From positions 558,001 to 622,000 of the forward strand of contig NZ_LYOY01000040.1 in NCBI RefSeq assembly GCF_001653515.1: DNA of 64,000 nucleotides. Direction: 5' to 3'. Position 1 is the stretch's first letter; each line of letters starts with the position of its first letter. Origin of the DNA: Streptomyces sp. ERV7 (GTDB lineage Bacteria > Actinomycetota > Actinomycetes > Streptomycetales > Streptomycetaceae). This document shows positions 8,327-17,052 of this stretch, piece after piece. Made by a program: the position numbers and the translations under genes. The notes beneath the pieces are model-generated. The model had not been told where the DNA came from and did not search any database. It worked only from the letters and a program-made list of their open reading frames with translations.

Positions 8327-9877
8327 CTAGCGGCGGATGCCGGTCGCGAACGGCAAGGTGTTGACGAAGGCCCGGTGGTGCTCGCGGTCGCACCACTCCA
8401 GCTTCAGGTACGACTTGCCGGCCGAGGCGCGGATGGTGCGCTTGTCCCTCGCCAGCGCCTCGGGAGAGCGCGCCGACACGGTGATGTACCCGACGAGGTT
8501 GACGCCTGCCGCGCCACTGGCGAGATCTTCACCCCGTTGGTCGAGGCGGCCGTGGGCCGCGATGTCGCGCGGGTCGACGGTCCGGTTCATCTTGGCCGCG
8601 CGCGAGGCCTCGGCCTCGTCGTTGGTCTTCTCGGTGAGCATGCGCTCGATGGCGACCTCGGTGGGTTCGAGGTCCATGCAGACCGCGACCGTACGGATCA
8701 CGTCCGGGGTGTGGACGAGCAGCGGGGCGAGGAAGTTGACGCCCACGGGGGTCATCGGCCACTCCTTCACCCACGCCGTGGCGTGGCACCAGGGCGCGCG
8801 CGTGGAGGACTCGCGGGTCTTGGCCTGGAGATAGGTGGGCTCGACCGCGTCCAGCTCGGCGGGCCAGGCGTTGCGCTTGGTCATGGCCTGGATGTGGTCG
8901 ATGGGGTGGTCCGGGTCGTACATGGAGTGCACGAGCGAGGCGAGCCGTCCCTGGCCGAGCGGCTGGCGCACCCGGATGTCGGCCTCGGCGAGCCGGGCGC
9001 AGATGTCGGTGAGCTCGCGGGCCATCACGACGGCGAGCCCGGCGTCGCGGTCGATCTTGCGGCCGGGCTGGGGGCGGGCGGCGCGGGCCATGGCGTGCGC
9101 CTCGGCGGCCAGCTCGCGCGAGTACTGCATACAGGCGACGAGATACGCGCGGTGCTGCTCGCTCGATGTCGACACCATCGACTGGAGCTGCTGGTAGGAC
9201 TCCTGGAGCCAGTCGGGGGAACCGTGGTCACCGCGCTGGGCGACGTCCTTGGCGTGGGCGTCCGGGTCGGCGGGCAGGGTGCGGGCGAGCATCTGGAGGC
9301 GGGTGACGAACCCGTCGCCGTTGGCGACGTGCTTGAGCAGCGTGCCGAACCGGTCGACCAGGGCCTCCTGATCCTCGCTGTCCCGCAGCCCGACGCCGGG
9401 GCCCTCGATCTCGATGGCGGCGGTCACGGTCCGGCGGTCGGCGTGCAGCAGTACGGCGATCTCGTCGGGGCCGAAGGGCGCGGCCAGCCAGCTGATCCGG
9501 CCGATGCCGGGCGGCGGCCCGACCTCGACCTCGCGCCCGTCACCGCGTACGCCCGCCTCCATGGCGGCGGAGCGGTAGGTGGTGCCGCGGCGCAGTGAGC
9601 GCTTGTAGCTTCGGTTGATCTCGAACCACTTGTAGAACGTGCGGTGTTTGTACGGGAGGTACACCGCGGCGAGCGCCAGCATGGGGAAGCCCATGAGCAG
9701 CACGATCCGCAGGGACAGGACGGGGACCAGCAGTCCGCACATCATGCCGAGGAACGCGCCGCCGATGATCAGCGCGATCTCGCCGGTCTCGCGGTTCTTG
9801 CCGACGATGGCCGACGGCCTGGCCCGGCCGATCAGATACGTGCGGCGGGGCGAGACCGGTTGGGACTGGGTCGTCAA
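8327..9877 (-). CDS. SCO6880-family T4SS protein (VirB3/VirB4-N-like)
   Basis: A 516-residue protein with two adjacent N-terminal transmembrane helices (about 33-72, IALIIGGAFLGMMCGLL and VLLMGFPMLALAAVYLP) in a VirB3/PrgI-like arrangement. A large cytoplasmic domain follows, similar in layout to the N-terminal half of VirB4. It carries no Walker A motif, consistent with a split VirB4 whose ATPase half is encoded next. The start overlaps the stop of the upstream membrane gene by 4 bp (ATGA), indicating translational coupling. I recognise the family from Streptomyces genomes (SCO6880 naming); a role as a channel scaffold is inferred from domain order. Confidence 0.75.
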   Translation of the reverse strand: MTTQSQPVSPRRTYLIGRARPSAIVGKNRETGEIALIIGGAFLGMMCGLLVPVLSLRIVLLMGFPMLALAAVYLPYKHRTFYKWFEINRSYKRSLRRGTTYRSAAMEAGVRGDGREVEVGPPPGIGRISWLAAPFGPDEIAVLLHADRRTVTAAIEIEGPGVGLRDSEDQEALVDRFGTLLKHVANGDGFVTRLQMLARTLPADPDAHAKDVAQRGDHGSPDWLQESYQQLQSMVSTSSEQHRAYLVACMQYSRELAAEAHAMARAARPQPGRKIDRDAGLAVVMARELTDICARLAEADIRVRQPLGQGRLASLVHSMYDPDHPIDHIQAMTKRNAWPAELDAVEPTYLQAKTRESSTRAPWCHATAWVKEWPMTPVGVNFLAPLLVHTPDVIRTVAVCMDLEPTEVAIERMLTEKTNDEAEASRAAKMNRTVDPRDIAAHGRLDQRGEDLASGAAGVNLVGYITVSARSPEALARDKRTIRASAGKSYLKLEWCDREHHRAFVNTLPFATGIRR

Positions 9878-11232
9878 CGCCCTCCACCTCCTGTGCTGTT
9901 GTTGCCTTTGTTGCCGGTGTTGCGGCTGCTGTGCGGGGTGCCGCTGGTGGGTCCGGATCCGCTACGGGGCGGTGGTGCGGCGGAGGGGACATGTCCGCCG
10001 CCGCCACCGCCGCCGGAGGAGCCCCGGCTGCTGTGGGCGGCCACGCCGCCGGACATCGGGTTGGCGGGCCGGGGCTGGGCGCCGTTGTTCTGGTTGCCCC
10101 GGCTGCTGTGGGTCTTGATGCCCTGGGAGACGAGGGCGGCCGGGGAGGAGATCACGGCGGCCGCCTGGGAGCCGTCGGTGGCCTGCTTGCGGTTGGTGCG
10201 GGCGGCGGCGATCTCGTCGCCGAAGCCGGGCACGAAGCGGTAGATCATCGCGGAGGCGAAGATGGCCAGCAGGATGATGGCGAGGCCGGAGACGACGGCC
10301 TGGAAGGAATCCGGCCCCTTCCCGGCGGAGAGGGCCCCCGCCAGGCTCAGCACGATCACGATGATGGGCTTCACCAGGATGATCGCGATCATGATCCCGG
10401 CCCAGCGGCGGACGTGGCCCCACATGTTCTTGTCGACGAGTCCCGAGTACACGACGACGCCGAGCAGCGCTCCCACGTACAGCAGGAGGGCGCGGATGTA
10501 GAGCTCCAGGAAGAGGATGCCGGCCGCGAGGATGGTGACCAGGGAGACGACGATCAGCATGATCGGGCCGCCGCCGATGTCCGTGCCCTTCTTCAGCGCG
10601 GCCGAGAACGACCCGAAGAAGACGTCGGTCTGGTCGCCGGTGCCGGCGGCGATGACGTCGGTGACGGCGTCGGTGGCGTTGACGACGGTGTAGAGGATCA
10701 GCGGGGTGAAGGCGGACGCGAGCACGGTCAGCCAGAGGAACCCGACGGCCTCGGAGATCGCGGTGGTCAGCGGTACCCCGCGAATCGCCCGCTTGGTGAC
10801 GGCGAGCAGCCACAGGACGAGCGTGAGGATGGTGGCGGCGGCGAAGACGACGGCGTAGCGGCCGAGGAAGGCGGGGTTGGTGAAGTCCACCTTGGCGGCG
10901 GTCTTCACGAATTTCGACAGCGTGTCGACGACCCAGACGGCGGCGTCGGCGCAGCCGCGGGCGAGGGAGGTGAGGGGGTCGGCGGGGTCGCCGGGGGCGA
11001 CGTTGTTGGTCGAGGTGCCGGGCTTGCCGCTGCCCGACTCGCAGTAGTCCTTGGCAGGACCGCGGATGAGGTCGCAGGGCCCGCCGGTGCTGCTGCTCCC
11101 GGGGCTCGGCGTAGGGCTCGGGGTGGGGCTCGGTACCGCGTACGCGTATGTGGCGGCCAGGACGGCCGTGGTCTGCACGGCGGTCAGCGCCGTGGCGAGC
11201 GGGAGGGCACGGCGGGGCCGCTTACCGGGCAT
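9874..11232 (-). CDS. VirB6/TrbL-like polytopic membrane protein with HSSR repeats
   Basis: A 452-residue protein: N-terminal signal-like segment, a short SPTPSPTPSP linker, a cysteine-containing extracytoplasmic loop, then about six membrane helices between roughly 125 and 345 (for example AVVFAAATILTLVLWLL and ALLLYVGALLGVVVY). The topology matches VirB6/TrbL inner-membrane channel subunits. The C-terminal 100 residues are low-complexity (Gly, Ser, Asn, Pro) and contain three HSSR motifs plus a run of glycines, an unusual tail probably exposed in the cytoplasm. It overlaps the upstream VirB8-like gene by 11 bp and the downstream SCO6880-like gene by 4 bp. Confidence 0.72.
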   Translation of the reverse strand: MPGKRPRRALPLATALTAVQTTAVLAATYAYAVPSPTPSPTPSPGSSSTGGPCDLIRGPAKDYCESGSGKPGTSTNNVAPGDPADPLTSLARGCADAAVWVVDTLSKFVKTAAKVDFTNPAFLGRYAVVFAAATILTLVLWLLAVTKRAIRGVPLTTAISEAVGFLWLTVLASAFTPLILYTVVNATDAVTDVIAAGTGDQTDVFFGSFSAALKKGTDIGGGPIMLIVVSLVTILAAGILFLELYIRALLLYVGALLGVVVYSGLVDKNMWGHVRRWAGIMIAIILVKPIIVIVLSLAGALSAGKGPDSFQAVVSGLAIILLAIFASAMIYRFVPGFGDEIAAARTNRKQATDGSQAAAVISSPAALVSQGIKTHSSRGNQNNGAQPRPANPMSGGVAAHSSRGSSGGGGGGGHVPSAAPPPRSGSGPTSGTPHSSRNTGNKGNNSTGGGGR

Positions 11233-12073
11233 AGGTGAACCCTCCGTACTGCTCGACGGCGTCGGCCATGTCCTTGGCCGTCGCGGCGGCCTGGTCGCGC
11301 CCGACGGGCGCCGGGCCGTCCTTCTGCGTGAAGTCGGTGACCTTCCAGTCGTTGCCGATCCACTTCAGCTGGAAGGTGTTGGTGTACCAGCCCTCGGAGA
11401 CCGGGTTCTTCGAGCCCTCGCCGGCGAGGCCGAACAGGGCCGAGTACCAGACGGACACGCTCGCGGTGTCGGTGCCGTACGCCTCCACCTTGGAGCCGAC
11501 CGGGTTGAACCGGGAGATGAAGGTCAGCCCGTTCGGGGCGGTGCCGTCCGGCTTGAGACCGATCCGGGCGAGGAACTCCGCCCCGGAGTAGGCCTTGTCG
11601 AGGTCGCCCTGGCGGGCCGCCGCCACGTCCGGCGCGTACACCGTGCTCACGATCTCGTGACGGCGGGACAGGTTGTACATGCCGTCCGAGCCGAGCGCCA
11701 CGACGTAGTTCGCCGCTGCCGACTGCGCGCCCTGTTCCGTCTGGGGGAAGCCGGTCGCGATGCCGCCCGTCTTGCCCTGCACCGGCTTCGCCCCGCTCGC
11801 CGCCGTCGGCTTTGTGCCTGAGTGTTTGGGGTCGTCCGAGGCTTCGTCTCCGCCGCTGTCGCCGCGGTTGGCGAAGGCGATCGCGGCGACGAGGAGGACC
11901 ACCACGCCGACGACCGTGAGCAGGGAGCGCGAGGCGCGGACGGGGCGGCGGGCGCCGCCGTACACGTCGGCGCCCTCGCCCTCCGGCAGCCGGGTGCGCG
12001 TCTGGCGCGTACCGCCCACGGTGCTGTACGCGTCCTCCGTGCGCCTGGAGTCGTGCTCGTCGCCGAGGCTCAT
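11222..12073 (-). CDS. VirB8/TcpC-like conjugation protein
   Basis: A 283-residue bitopic membrane protein: about 47 cytoplasmic residues rich in charge, one transmembrane helix (about 50-68, LLTVVGVVVLLVAAIAFA), a Ser/Pro/Lys linker and an extracytoplasmic domain (about 105-283) with the alpha-plus-beta pattern of NTF2-like VirB8/TcpC domains. In T4SS, VirB8 proteins nucleate the channel and contact VirB6 and VirB4. It is the first gene of the leftward operon, so the promoter should lie in 12074-12327. Function is assigned by topology and context rather than by a catalytic motif. Confidence 0.65.
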   Translation of the reverse strand: MSLGDEHDSRRTEDAYSTVGGTRQTRTRLPEGEGADVYGGARRPVRASRSLLTVVGVVVLLVAAIAFANRGDSGGDEASDDPKHSGTKPTAASGAKPVQGKTGGIATGFPQTEQGAQSAAANYVVALGSDGMYNLSRRHEIVSTVYAPDVAAARQGDLDKAYSGAEFLARIGLKPDGTAPNGLTFISRFNPVGSKVEAYGTDTASVSVWYSALFGLAGEGSKNPVSEGWYTNTFQLKWIGNDWKVTDFTQKDGPAPVGRDQAAATAKDMADAVEQYGGFTYAR

Positions 12074-12327
12074 GCCGCGTACGCCCCCTCAACCCTTCGC
12101 TGGTCCGTCGTGTAGTACGACGGTAGCCGTGCTGGTTCCCGCGCGGGCGCGGTGTGGTGACTCGACATCAGGGAGACGCAACCTCAGCCGGTGGGCACGA
12201 CGGACGGATGGTGTGGGGGCGGGCCCACTGAACGGCCGGAATTGTGGTGGCTGGAATTCGTTCCTCGCCGTCCCTCCCGCCTCTCCCCGTTCACCACCGC
12301 GTCACGCACCACCCCCGTAATGAAGGA

Positions 12328-12356
12328 GTTGTCTGTACAACAGTTGGCTGTACAAC
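12328..12356. promoter_or_regulatory. Tandem operator upstream of ABC importer operon
   Basis: Two 14-bp sites in direct repeat at 15-bp spacing: GTTGTCTGTACAAC (12328-12341) and GTTGGCTGTACAAC (12343-12356). Each is a dyad with GTTG...CAAC arms. They end 21 bp before the GTG of the binding-protein gene. Palindromic sites of this size at an operon start are typical of GntR/HutC-family repressors, and such a gene closes this operon (17053). The pairing is inferred. Confidence 0.6.
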
Positions 12357-12377
12357 CTCGCCCCTCATGGAGCCCTC

Positions 12378-13547
12378 GTGACGACCGCCCCCCGTATCCG
12401 CACCACCGGCATCGCCCTCGCCCTCACCGCCGCCTCCGTCCTCACGCTCGCCGCCTGTGGGGCGAAGAGCGACGCCAAGAACGTCGACTCGAAGGGGAAG
12501 GGCGGGGTGTCCCTCGCCGCCGCCGGGTCCGCCGAGGAGGCCGGCGGGATGGACGCCCTCGTCGCCGCCGCCAAGAAGGAAGGCGTGCTCAACGCCATCG
12601 CCATCCCCCGGGACTGGGCCAACTACGGCGCCCTCATCGACGGGTTCACCAAGAGGTACGGCATCAAGGTCGCCGTCGAGAACCCCGACGGGACCAGCCA
12701 GGACGAGATCAACGCCGTCAGGACCCGCAAGGGCCAGGACCGCGCCCCGGACGTCCTCGACCTCGGTGCCTCCTTCGCGCAGAGCGCGGCCCAGCAGGGG
12801 CTGACCGCGCCGTACAAGGTCGCGGCGTACGGCAGGATCGCCGAGGGGCAGAAGGACGCGAAGGCCCGGTGGTTCAACGACTACGGCGGCTACGTCTCCA
12901 TCGGCTGCGACGCCAAGCGCGTCAAGGAGTGCCCGCAGACCTTCGCCGATCTGCTGAAGCCCCAGTACAAGGGGCAGGTCGCGCTCAACGGCAACCCCAC
13001 CAAGTCGGGTTCGGCCTTCGCCGGCGTCTACGCCGCCGCCCTCGCCTCCGGAGGATCCTTCGACGACATCCAGCCAGGGCTCGACTTCTTCGGGAAGCTG
13101 AAGAAGAACGGGAACTACAACCCCGTCGAGTCCACCCCGGCCACCGTCGAGAAGGGCGAGACCCCGATCTCCCTCGACTGGGACTACCTCAACGCCGGGT
13201 ACGGCGAGGAGTTCAAGAGCAAGGGGCTGGACTGGAAGGTCGCCGTCCCCAGTGATGGCGTGTACGCGCAGTACTACTCCCAGGCCATCAACAAGGACGC
13301 CCCGCACCCCGCCGCCGCCCGGCTGTGGCAGGAGTACCTCTACTCCGCCGAGGGGCAGAACCTGTGGCTGAAGGGGCACGCCCGCCCCGCCCTCATGGCC
13401 GCCATGGAGGCCGACGGGACGCTCGACAAGGCCGCCGCCGCCGCGCTGCCCAAGGTCGCGGGCACGCCGAAGTTCCCCTCCGAGGCGCAGACCGCCAAGG
13501 CCAAGCAGGTTCTCGCGGCCGGCTGGGCCAAGGCGATCTCGGGCTGA
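12378..13547 (+). CDS. ABC importer solute-binding lipoprotein
   Basis: A 389-residue extracellular solute-binding protein of the iron/spermidine/2-aminoethylphosphonate superfamily (type II periplasmic fold). The signal peptide ends in the lipobox LAAC with the lipidated Cys at 27. The mature part has the typical FTKRYGIKV, GTSQDEINAVR and APDVLDLG elements and a C-terminal WQEYLYSAEGQ segment found in thiamine/AEP/iron binders. The ligand cannot be fixed from sequence. The HAD phosphatase and UTRA regulator in the same operon make an organophosphonate or phosphorylated ligand reasonable. First gene of the operon; a weak GGAG ribosome site precedes the GTG start. Confidence 0.82.
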   Translation: MTTAPRIRTTGIALALTAASVLTLAACGAKSDAKNVDSKGKGGVSLAAAGSAEEAGGMDALVAAAKKEGVLNAIAIPRDWANYGALIDGFTKRYGIKVAVENPDGTSQDEINAVRTRKGQDRAPDVLDLGASFAQSAAQQGLTAPYKVAAYGRIAEGQKDAKARWFNDYGGYVSIGCDAKRVKECPQTFADLLKPQYKGQVALNGNPTKSGSAFAGVYAAALASGGSFDDIQPGLDFFGKLKKNGNYNPVESTPATVEKGETPISLDWDYLNAGYGEEFKSKGLDWKVAVPSDGVYAQYYSQAINKDAPHPAAARLWQEYLYSAEGQNLWLKGHARPALMAAMEADGTLDKAAAAALPKVAGTPKFPSEAQTAKAKQVLAAGWAKAISG

Positions 13548-13554
13548 TCGATCC

Positions 13555-14454
13555 ATGACCTCCTCCCTCCTCACCTCCTCGTCGGGGGCCGCCGCCACGC
13601 AAGACGTGCGCGGCTCCCGGCGGCGGGGCCCCAGGGCCTCCGGGCCCTGGCTCGCCGCCCTGCCGCTGCTCGCCTTCGTGGCCCTCGCCTTCGGGCTCCC
13701 CGCCGTCGCCATGGCCGACGGGGCGTTCACCGTGAACGGCTCGTACGGACTCGGCAACCTCGACCAGTCCGTGCACGGCGCCTACCGCACCGCGCTCCTC
13801 GGCAGCCTCAAGCTGGCGGCCGTCACCGCGGCCATCGGCTCGGTGCTCGGGCTGCTGCTCGCCCAGGCCGTCGTCACCTCGCGCGGCCGGGCGCTGCGCG
13901 AGGCCGTGCTCACCGCGTCCGGTGTGCTCGCCAACTTCGGCGGTGTGCCGCTGGCGTTCGCGTTCGTCGCCACCCTCGGCAACGCCGGAGTGCTCACCAC
14001 CCGGCTCGGGCTCGACCGGCACGGGTGGAGCCTCTACAGCTTCTGGGGGCTCACCCTCACCTATCTGTACTTCCTGGTCCCGCTGATGGTGCTGACCGTG
14101 GCGCCCGCGCTCGACGGGCTGCGGCCGCAGTGGCGCGAGGCCGCGCTCAACTCCGGTGCCAGCACCTGGCAGTACTGGCGGCACGTGGGCATCCCGGTGC
14201 TGCTGCCGACCCTGCTCGGCGGGTTCGTGCTGCTCTTCGGCAGCGCCTTCGCCGCGTACGCCACGGCCGCCGCGATGGTCGGCAGCTCGGTGCCGCTGGT
14301 GACGCTGCAGATCGCGGACGCGCTCTCCGGCAACGTCCTGATCGGCCAGGAGAACGTGGCCCTCGCGCTCAGCCTCGACATGGTCCTGGTCGCGGGTCTC
14401 GTCATGGCCGTCCATCTGCCGTTGCAGCGAAGGAGCGCCCGATGGCTCGCCTGA
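13555..14454 (+). CDS. ABC importer permease subunit 1
   Basis: A 299-residue integral membrane permease with about six helices and the EAA-type cytoplasmic loop (EAALNSGASTWQYWRHVGIPV, split here as EAALNSGAS then TWQYWRHVGIP, about 190-210) that docks on the ATPase. It starts 8 bp after the binding-protein stop and overlaps the second permease by 13 bp. The first 30 residues are Ser/Arg-rich, and the exact start (ATG 13555) is the earliest compatible with the upstream stop. With the second permease it forms the membrane channel of the importer. Confidence 0.82.
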   Translation: MTSSLLTSSSGAAATQDVRGSRRRGPRASGPWLAALPLLAFVALAFGLPAVAMADGAFTVNGSYGLGNLDQSVHGAYRTALLGSLKLAAVTAAIGSVLGLLLAQAVVTSRGRALREAVLTASGVLANFGGVPLAFAFVATLGNAGVLTTRLGLDRHGWSLYSFWGLTLTYLYFLVPLMVLTVAPALDGLRPQWREAALNSGASTWQYWRHVGIPVLLPTLLGGFVLLFGSAFAAYATAAAMVGSSVPLVTLQIADALSGNVLIGQENVALALSLDMVLVAGLVMAVHLPLQRRSARWLA

Positions 14455-15317
14455 CGCCCCGTCCGATCCCGGCCGGGGTGCGCCCCTGGCGCGGTGTCGT
14501 CCTCGGCGCCGCGGGACTGTACTTCCTGGTTCCGCTGGCCGCCGCGCTGGTCTTCACCGTGGACGTACCCGGTCAGGGGCTCACCCTCGACTCGTACACC
14601 CAGATCTTCTCGGCCGACGGGTTCACCACCGCGCTGCTGCTCTCCCTCGGGCTGGGGCTCACGACCGTCGCCCTCGCGCTGCTCCTGACGCTCCCGGCCG
14701 CGCTCGCGGTGCGGATCTCGGGCTCGGGGCGGCTGCGGGCGGTGCTCGAAGTGGTCTGCACCCTGCCGCTGGTGGTGCCGCCGGTCGCGCTGGTCGCCGG
14801 GATCGGCACGGTCCTGAAGTGGGGGCCCGACCATCTCGCCACCACTCCGCTGTACGAGACGTTCGTCGCCGTGCAGGACCCGGACTTCCCGGTCGTGCTC
14901 GTGCTGGCGTACGTGGTGATGGCGCTGCCGTTCGTCTACCGCTCGCTGGAGGCGGGGCTGCGGGCCGTCGACGTCCGTACGCTCGTCGAGGCCGCGCGCG
15001 ACCTGGGCGCCTCCTGGCCCCGGGCGATCGTCTCGGTGGTGCTGCCCAATCTGCGGACCGCGCTGCTCAACGCCTCGTTCCTGGCGCTGGCGCTGGTCCT
15101 CGGCGAGTTCACGGTGGCGCAGTTGCTCGGGTTCCGGCCGTTCGCGGTGTGGATCGTGCAGGCGTCCGGCTCCAACGCCCAGTTGTCCGTGGCCGTCTCG
15201 CTGCTCAGCCTGGTGCTGACCTGGGTGCTGCTGCTCGTCCTGACCGGCCTGGCCGGCACCCGCTCGCGTACCCCTGTCCGCAAGAACCGCAAGAACGAGA
15301 AGGAGGCCGGCGCGTGA
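14442..15317 (+). CDS. ABC importer permease subunit 2
   Basis: A 291-residue permease, partner of the preceding gene, with six predicted helices and a conserved EAA loop (EAARDLGASWPRAIVSVVLP, about 188-207). ATG at 14442 overlaps the previous gene by 13 bp, with AAGGAG about 8 bases upstream. The C-terminus ends in a Lys/Arg-rich cytoplasmic tail. Its stop overlaps the GTG start of the ATPase (GTGA), so the operon is tightly coupled. Confidence 0.82.
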   Translation: MARLTPRPIPAGVRPWRGVVLGAAGLYFLVPLAAALVFTVDVPGQGLTLDSYTQIFSADGFTTALLLSLGLGLTTVALALLLTLPAALAVRISGSGRLRAVLEVVCTLPLVVPPVALVAGIGTVLKWGPDHLATTPLYETFVAVQDPDFPVVLVLAYVVMALPFVYRSLEAGLRAVDVRTLVEAARDLGASWPRAIVSVVLPNLRTALLNASFLALALVLGEFTVAQLLGFRPFAVWIVQASGSNAQLSVAVSLLSLVLTWVLLLVLTGLAGTRSRTPVRKNRKNEKEAGA

Positions 15318-16372
15318 CCCTCACCGAAGCCGCTCCGCGTACCGGAACCGCCCTGAGGATCCGGGGGCTGCGCCGCACCTTCGGCTCCGCCGTCGCGCTC
15401 GACGGGCTCGACCTCGATGTCGCGCCCGGTGAACTCCTGGCCCTGCTCGGCCCGTCGGGCTGCGGCAAGACCACGGCGCTGCGGGTGCTCGCGGGCTTCG
15501 AGAAGCCCGACTCCGGTCAGGTGCTGCTGGACGGCGAGGACATCGTGCCGGTCCCGGCCAACCGGCGCGACACCGGGATGGTCTTCCAGTCGTACAGCCT
15601 CTTCCCGCATCTGACCGCCGCCGACAACGTGGCGTTCGGGATGCGGATGCGCAAGGTCGCCCCGGCCGAACGGCGGGCGCGCGCGGCCGAGTTGCTGGAG
15701 CTGGTGGGCCTGCCCGAACACGGCGGGCGCTTCCCGCACCAGCTCTCCGGCGGCCAGCAGCAGCGGGTGGCACTGGCCCGGGCGCTCGCCCTGCGGCCCC
15801 GGCTGCTGCTGCTGGACGAGCCGCTCTCGGCGCTCGACGCCCAGGTGCGGGTGAATCTGCGCGAGGAGATCCGGCGGCTCCAGCTGGAGCTCGGGATCAC
15901 CACCGTGTTCGTCACGCACGACCAGGAGGAGGCCCTGTCGATGGCCGACCGGGTCGCGGTGATGCGCGGCGGACGGCTGGAGCAGTGCGCCACCCCGGCC
16001 GAGTTGTACGACCGTCCGGCGACCGCGTTCGTGGCGTCCTTCATCGGCACCATGAACCGGATCCCGGGCCGCCTCGCGCCGGACGGGCAGGCCGAGGTCC
16101 TGGGCGTCACGCTTCCCGTGGACGGTCCGGCGGCCGGTGCCACCGCGTTCCTGGTGCGCCCCGAGGCGCTGGAGGTGACGGCGGACGGCCCCGACGTGGT
16201 GACCGGCAGCGCCTTCCACGGCGCCAGCACCCGGCTGCGCGTCCGTCTCGCGGACGGCACCGAGGTCAAGGCCGACCTGCCCTCGCACACGGCGGGCGCG
16301 TTCGGCGCGGGCGCGGCCGTCACCGTACGGCCGCGGCGGCGTCCGGTGCTCGCGGCGGGTGAGGAGGCGTGA
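15314..16372 (+). CDS. ABC importer ATPase (PotA/FbpC/PhnT type)
   Basis: A 352-residue cytoplasmic ATP-binding subunit with Walker A GPSGCGKT (46-53), Q-loop, signature LSGGQ (about 145), Walker B LLLLDEP (about 164-170) and switch histidine in VFVTHDQEEAL. The C-terminal 110 residues form the TOBE domain common to iron, polyamine and 2-AEP importers. GTG at 15314 overlaps the permease stop. The last four bases overlap the HAD gene start. It powers the two permeases encoded upstream. Confidence 0.88.
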   Translation: MTLTEAAPRTGTALRIRGLRRTFGSAVALDGLDLDVAPGELLALLGPSGCGKTTALRVLAGFEKPDSGQVLLDGEDIVPVPANRRDTGMVFQSYSLFPHLTAADNVAFGMRMRKVAPAERRARAAELLELVGLPEHGGRFPHQLSGGQQQRVALARALALRPRLLLLDEPLSALDAQVRVNLREEIRRLQLELGITTVFVTHDQEEALSMADRVAVMRGGRLEQCATPAELYDRPATAFVASFIGTMNRIPGRLAPDGQAEVLGVTLPVDGPAAGATAFLVRPEALEVTADGPDVVTGSAFHGASTRLRVRLADGTEVKADLPSHTAGAFGAGAAVTVRPRRRPVLAAGEEA

Positions 16373-17019
16373 GCGGGCTGCGGGCGGTGCTCTTCGACAT
16401 GGACGGCACGCTGGTCGACACCGAGCGGGCCTGGGTCGAGGTCGTCGAACAGGTCGCGGCCCGGCACGGGTACGCGCTGGTGGGCGCCGGGCGGACAGCG
16501 GTGTACGGGCGGTCCGTCGAGGACACCGCCACCATGCTGTACGAGTCGCTCGGGGTCCGGCAGGACGCGCTGGCAGCCGAGTTGGGCGACGGGTTCGCCG
16601 CGCGGCTCGCCGACGGGGCCGAGCCCCGGCCGGGCGCGCTGCGGCTGCTGTCGGCGCTGCGCGGCGAAGGGGTGCCGACCGCGCTGGTGTCGGCGTCCCC
16701 GAGGGCGGTCGTCGACCGGGTCGCGGCCTCCCTGGCCGGGCACCGCTTCGACGCGGTGTACGGCGCTGAGGACACCGCACGGACCAAGCCCGCGCCCGAT
16801 CCGTATCTGGCGGCGGCCGCGGCGCTCGGCGCGGAGCCTTCGCACTGCGTGGCCGTCGAGGACACGGTGACGGGGGTGACCTCGGCCGAGGCCGCGGGGT
16901 GCGCGGTGCTCGCGGTGCCGTCGATGGAACCCATCGCGCCCGCGGCGGGCCGAACGGTGCTGGCTAGTCTGGAGGAAGCGGATCCGGCGTTGCTCCGCTC
17001 GCTGATCGGCGCTCGCTAG
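16369..17019 (+). CDS. HAD-superfamily phosphatase in importer operon
   Basis: A 216-residue haloacid dehalogenase-type hydrolase (beta-phosphoglucomutase/phosphatase subgroup). Motif I is FDMDGTLVD (nucleophile Asp about 10, acid/base Asp about 12), motif II Ser in VSASPRAV, motif III Lys in RTKPAPDPY, motif IV in VAVEDTVTGV. An all-alpha cap lies between motifs I and II. The substrate is unknown. Co-translation with an importer through a GTGA overlap suggests it acts on the imported compound. It could be related in role to phosphonoacetaldehyde hydrolase, but the diagnostic Schiff-base lysine context was not recognised, so that is not claimed. Confidence 0.8.
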   Translation: MSGLRAVLFDMDGTLVDTERAWVEVVEQVAARHGYALVGAGRTAVYGRSVEDTATMLYESLGVRQDALAAELGDGFAARLADGAEPRPGALRLLSALRGEGVPTALVSASPRAVVDRVAASLAGHRFDAVYGAEDTARTKPAPDPYLAAAAALGAEPSHCVAVEDTVTGVTSAEAAGCAVLAVPSMEPIAPAAGRTVLASLEEADPALLRSLIGAR

Positions 17020-17052
17020 CAGGCAGTTGACGGGGACGGGGACGGGAACGAG

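Noticed and set aside
9874..10200. Repeat array or CRISPR-like element at the HSSR-coding stretch
   Set aside because: The similarity is at protein level (three HSSR motifs in Gly/Ser-rich sequence). There are no regular DNA repeats with unique spacers.
16369..17019. Naming the HAD protein phosphonoacetaldehyde hydrolase (phnX)
   Set aside because: The operon fits phosphonate import, but the cap-domain lysine motif of PhnX was not recognised and the protein is shorter than that family, so only a general HAD call is made.
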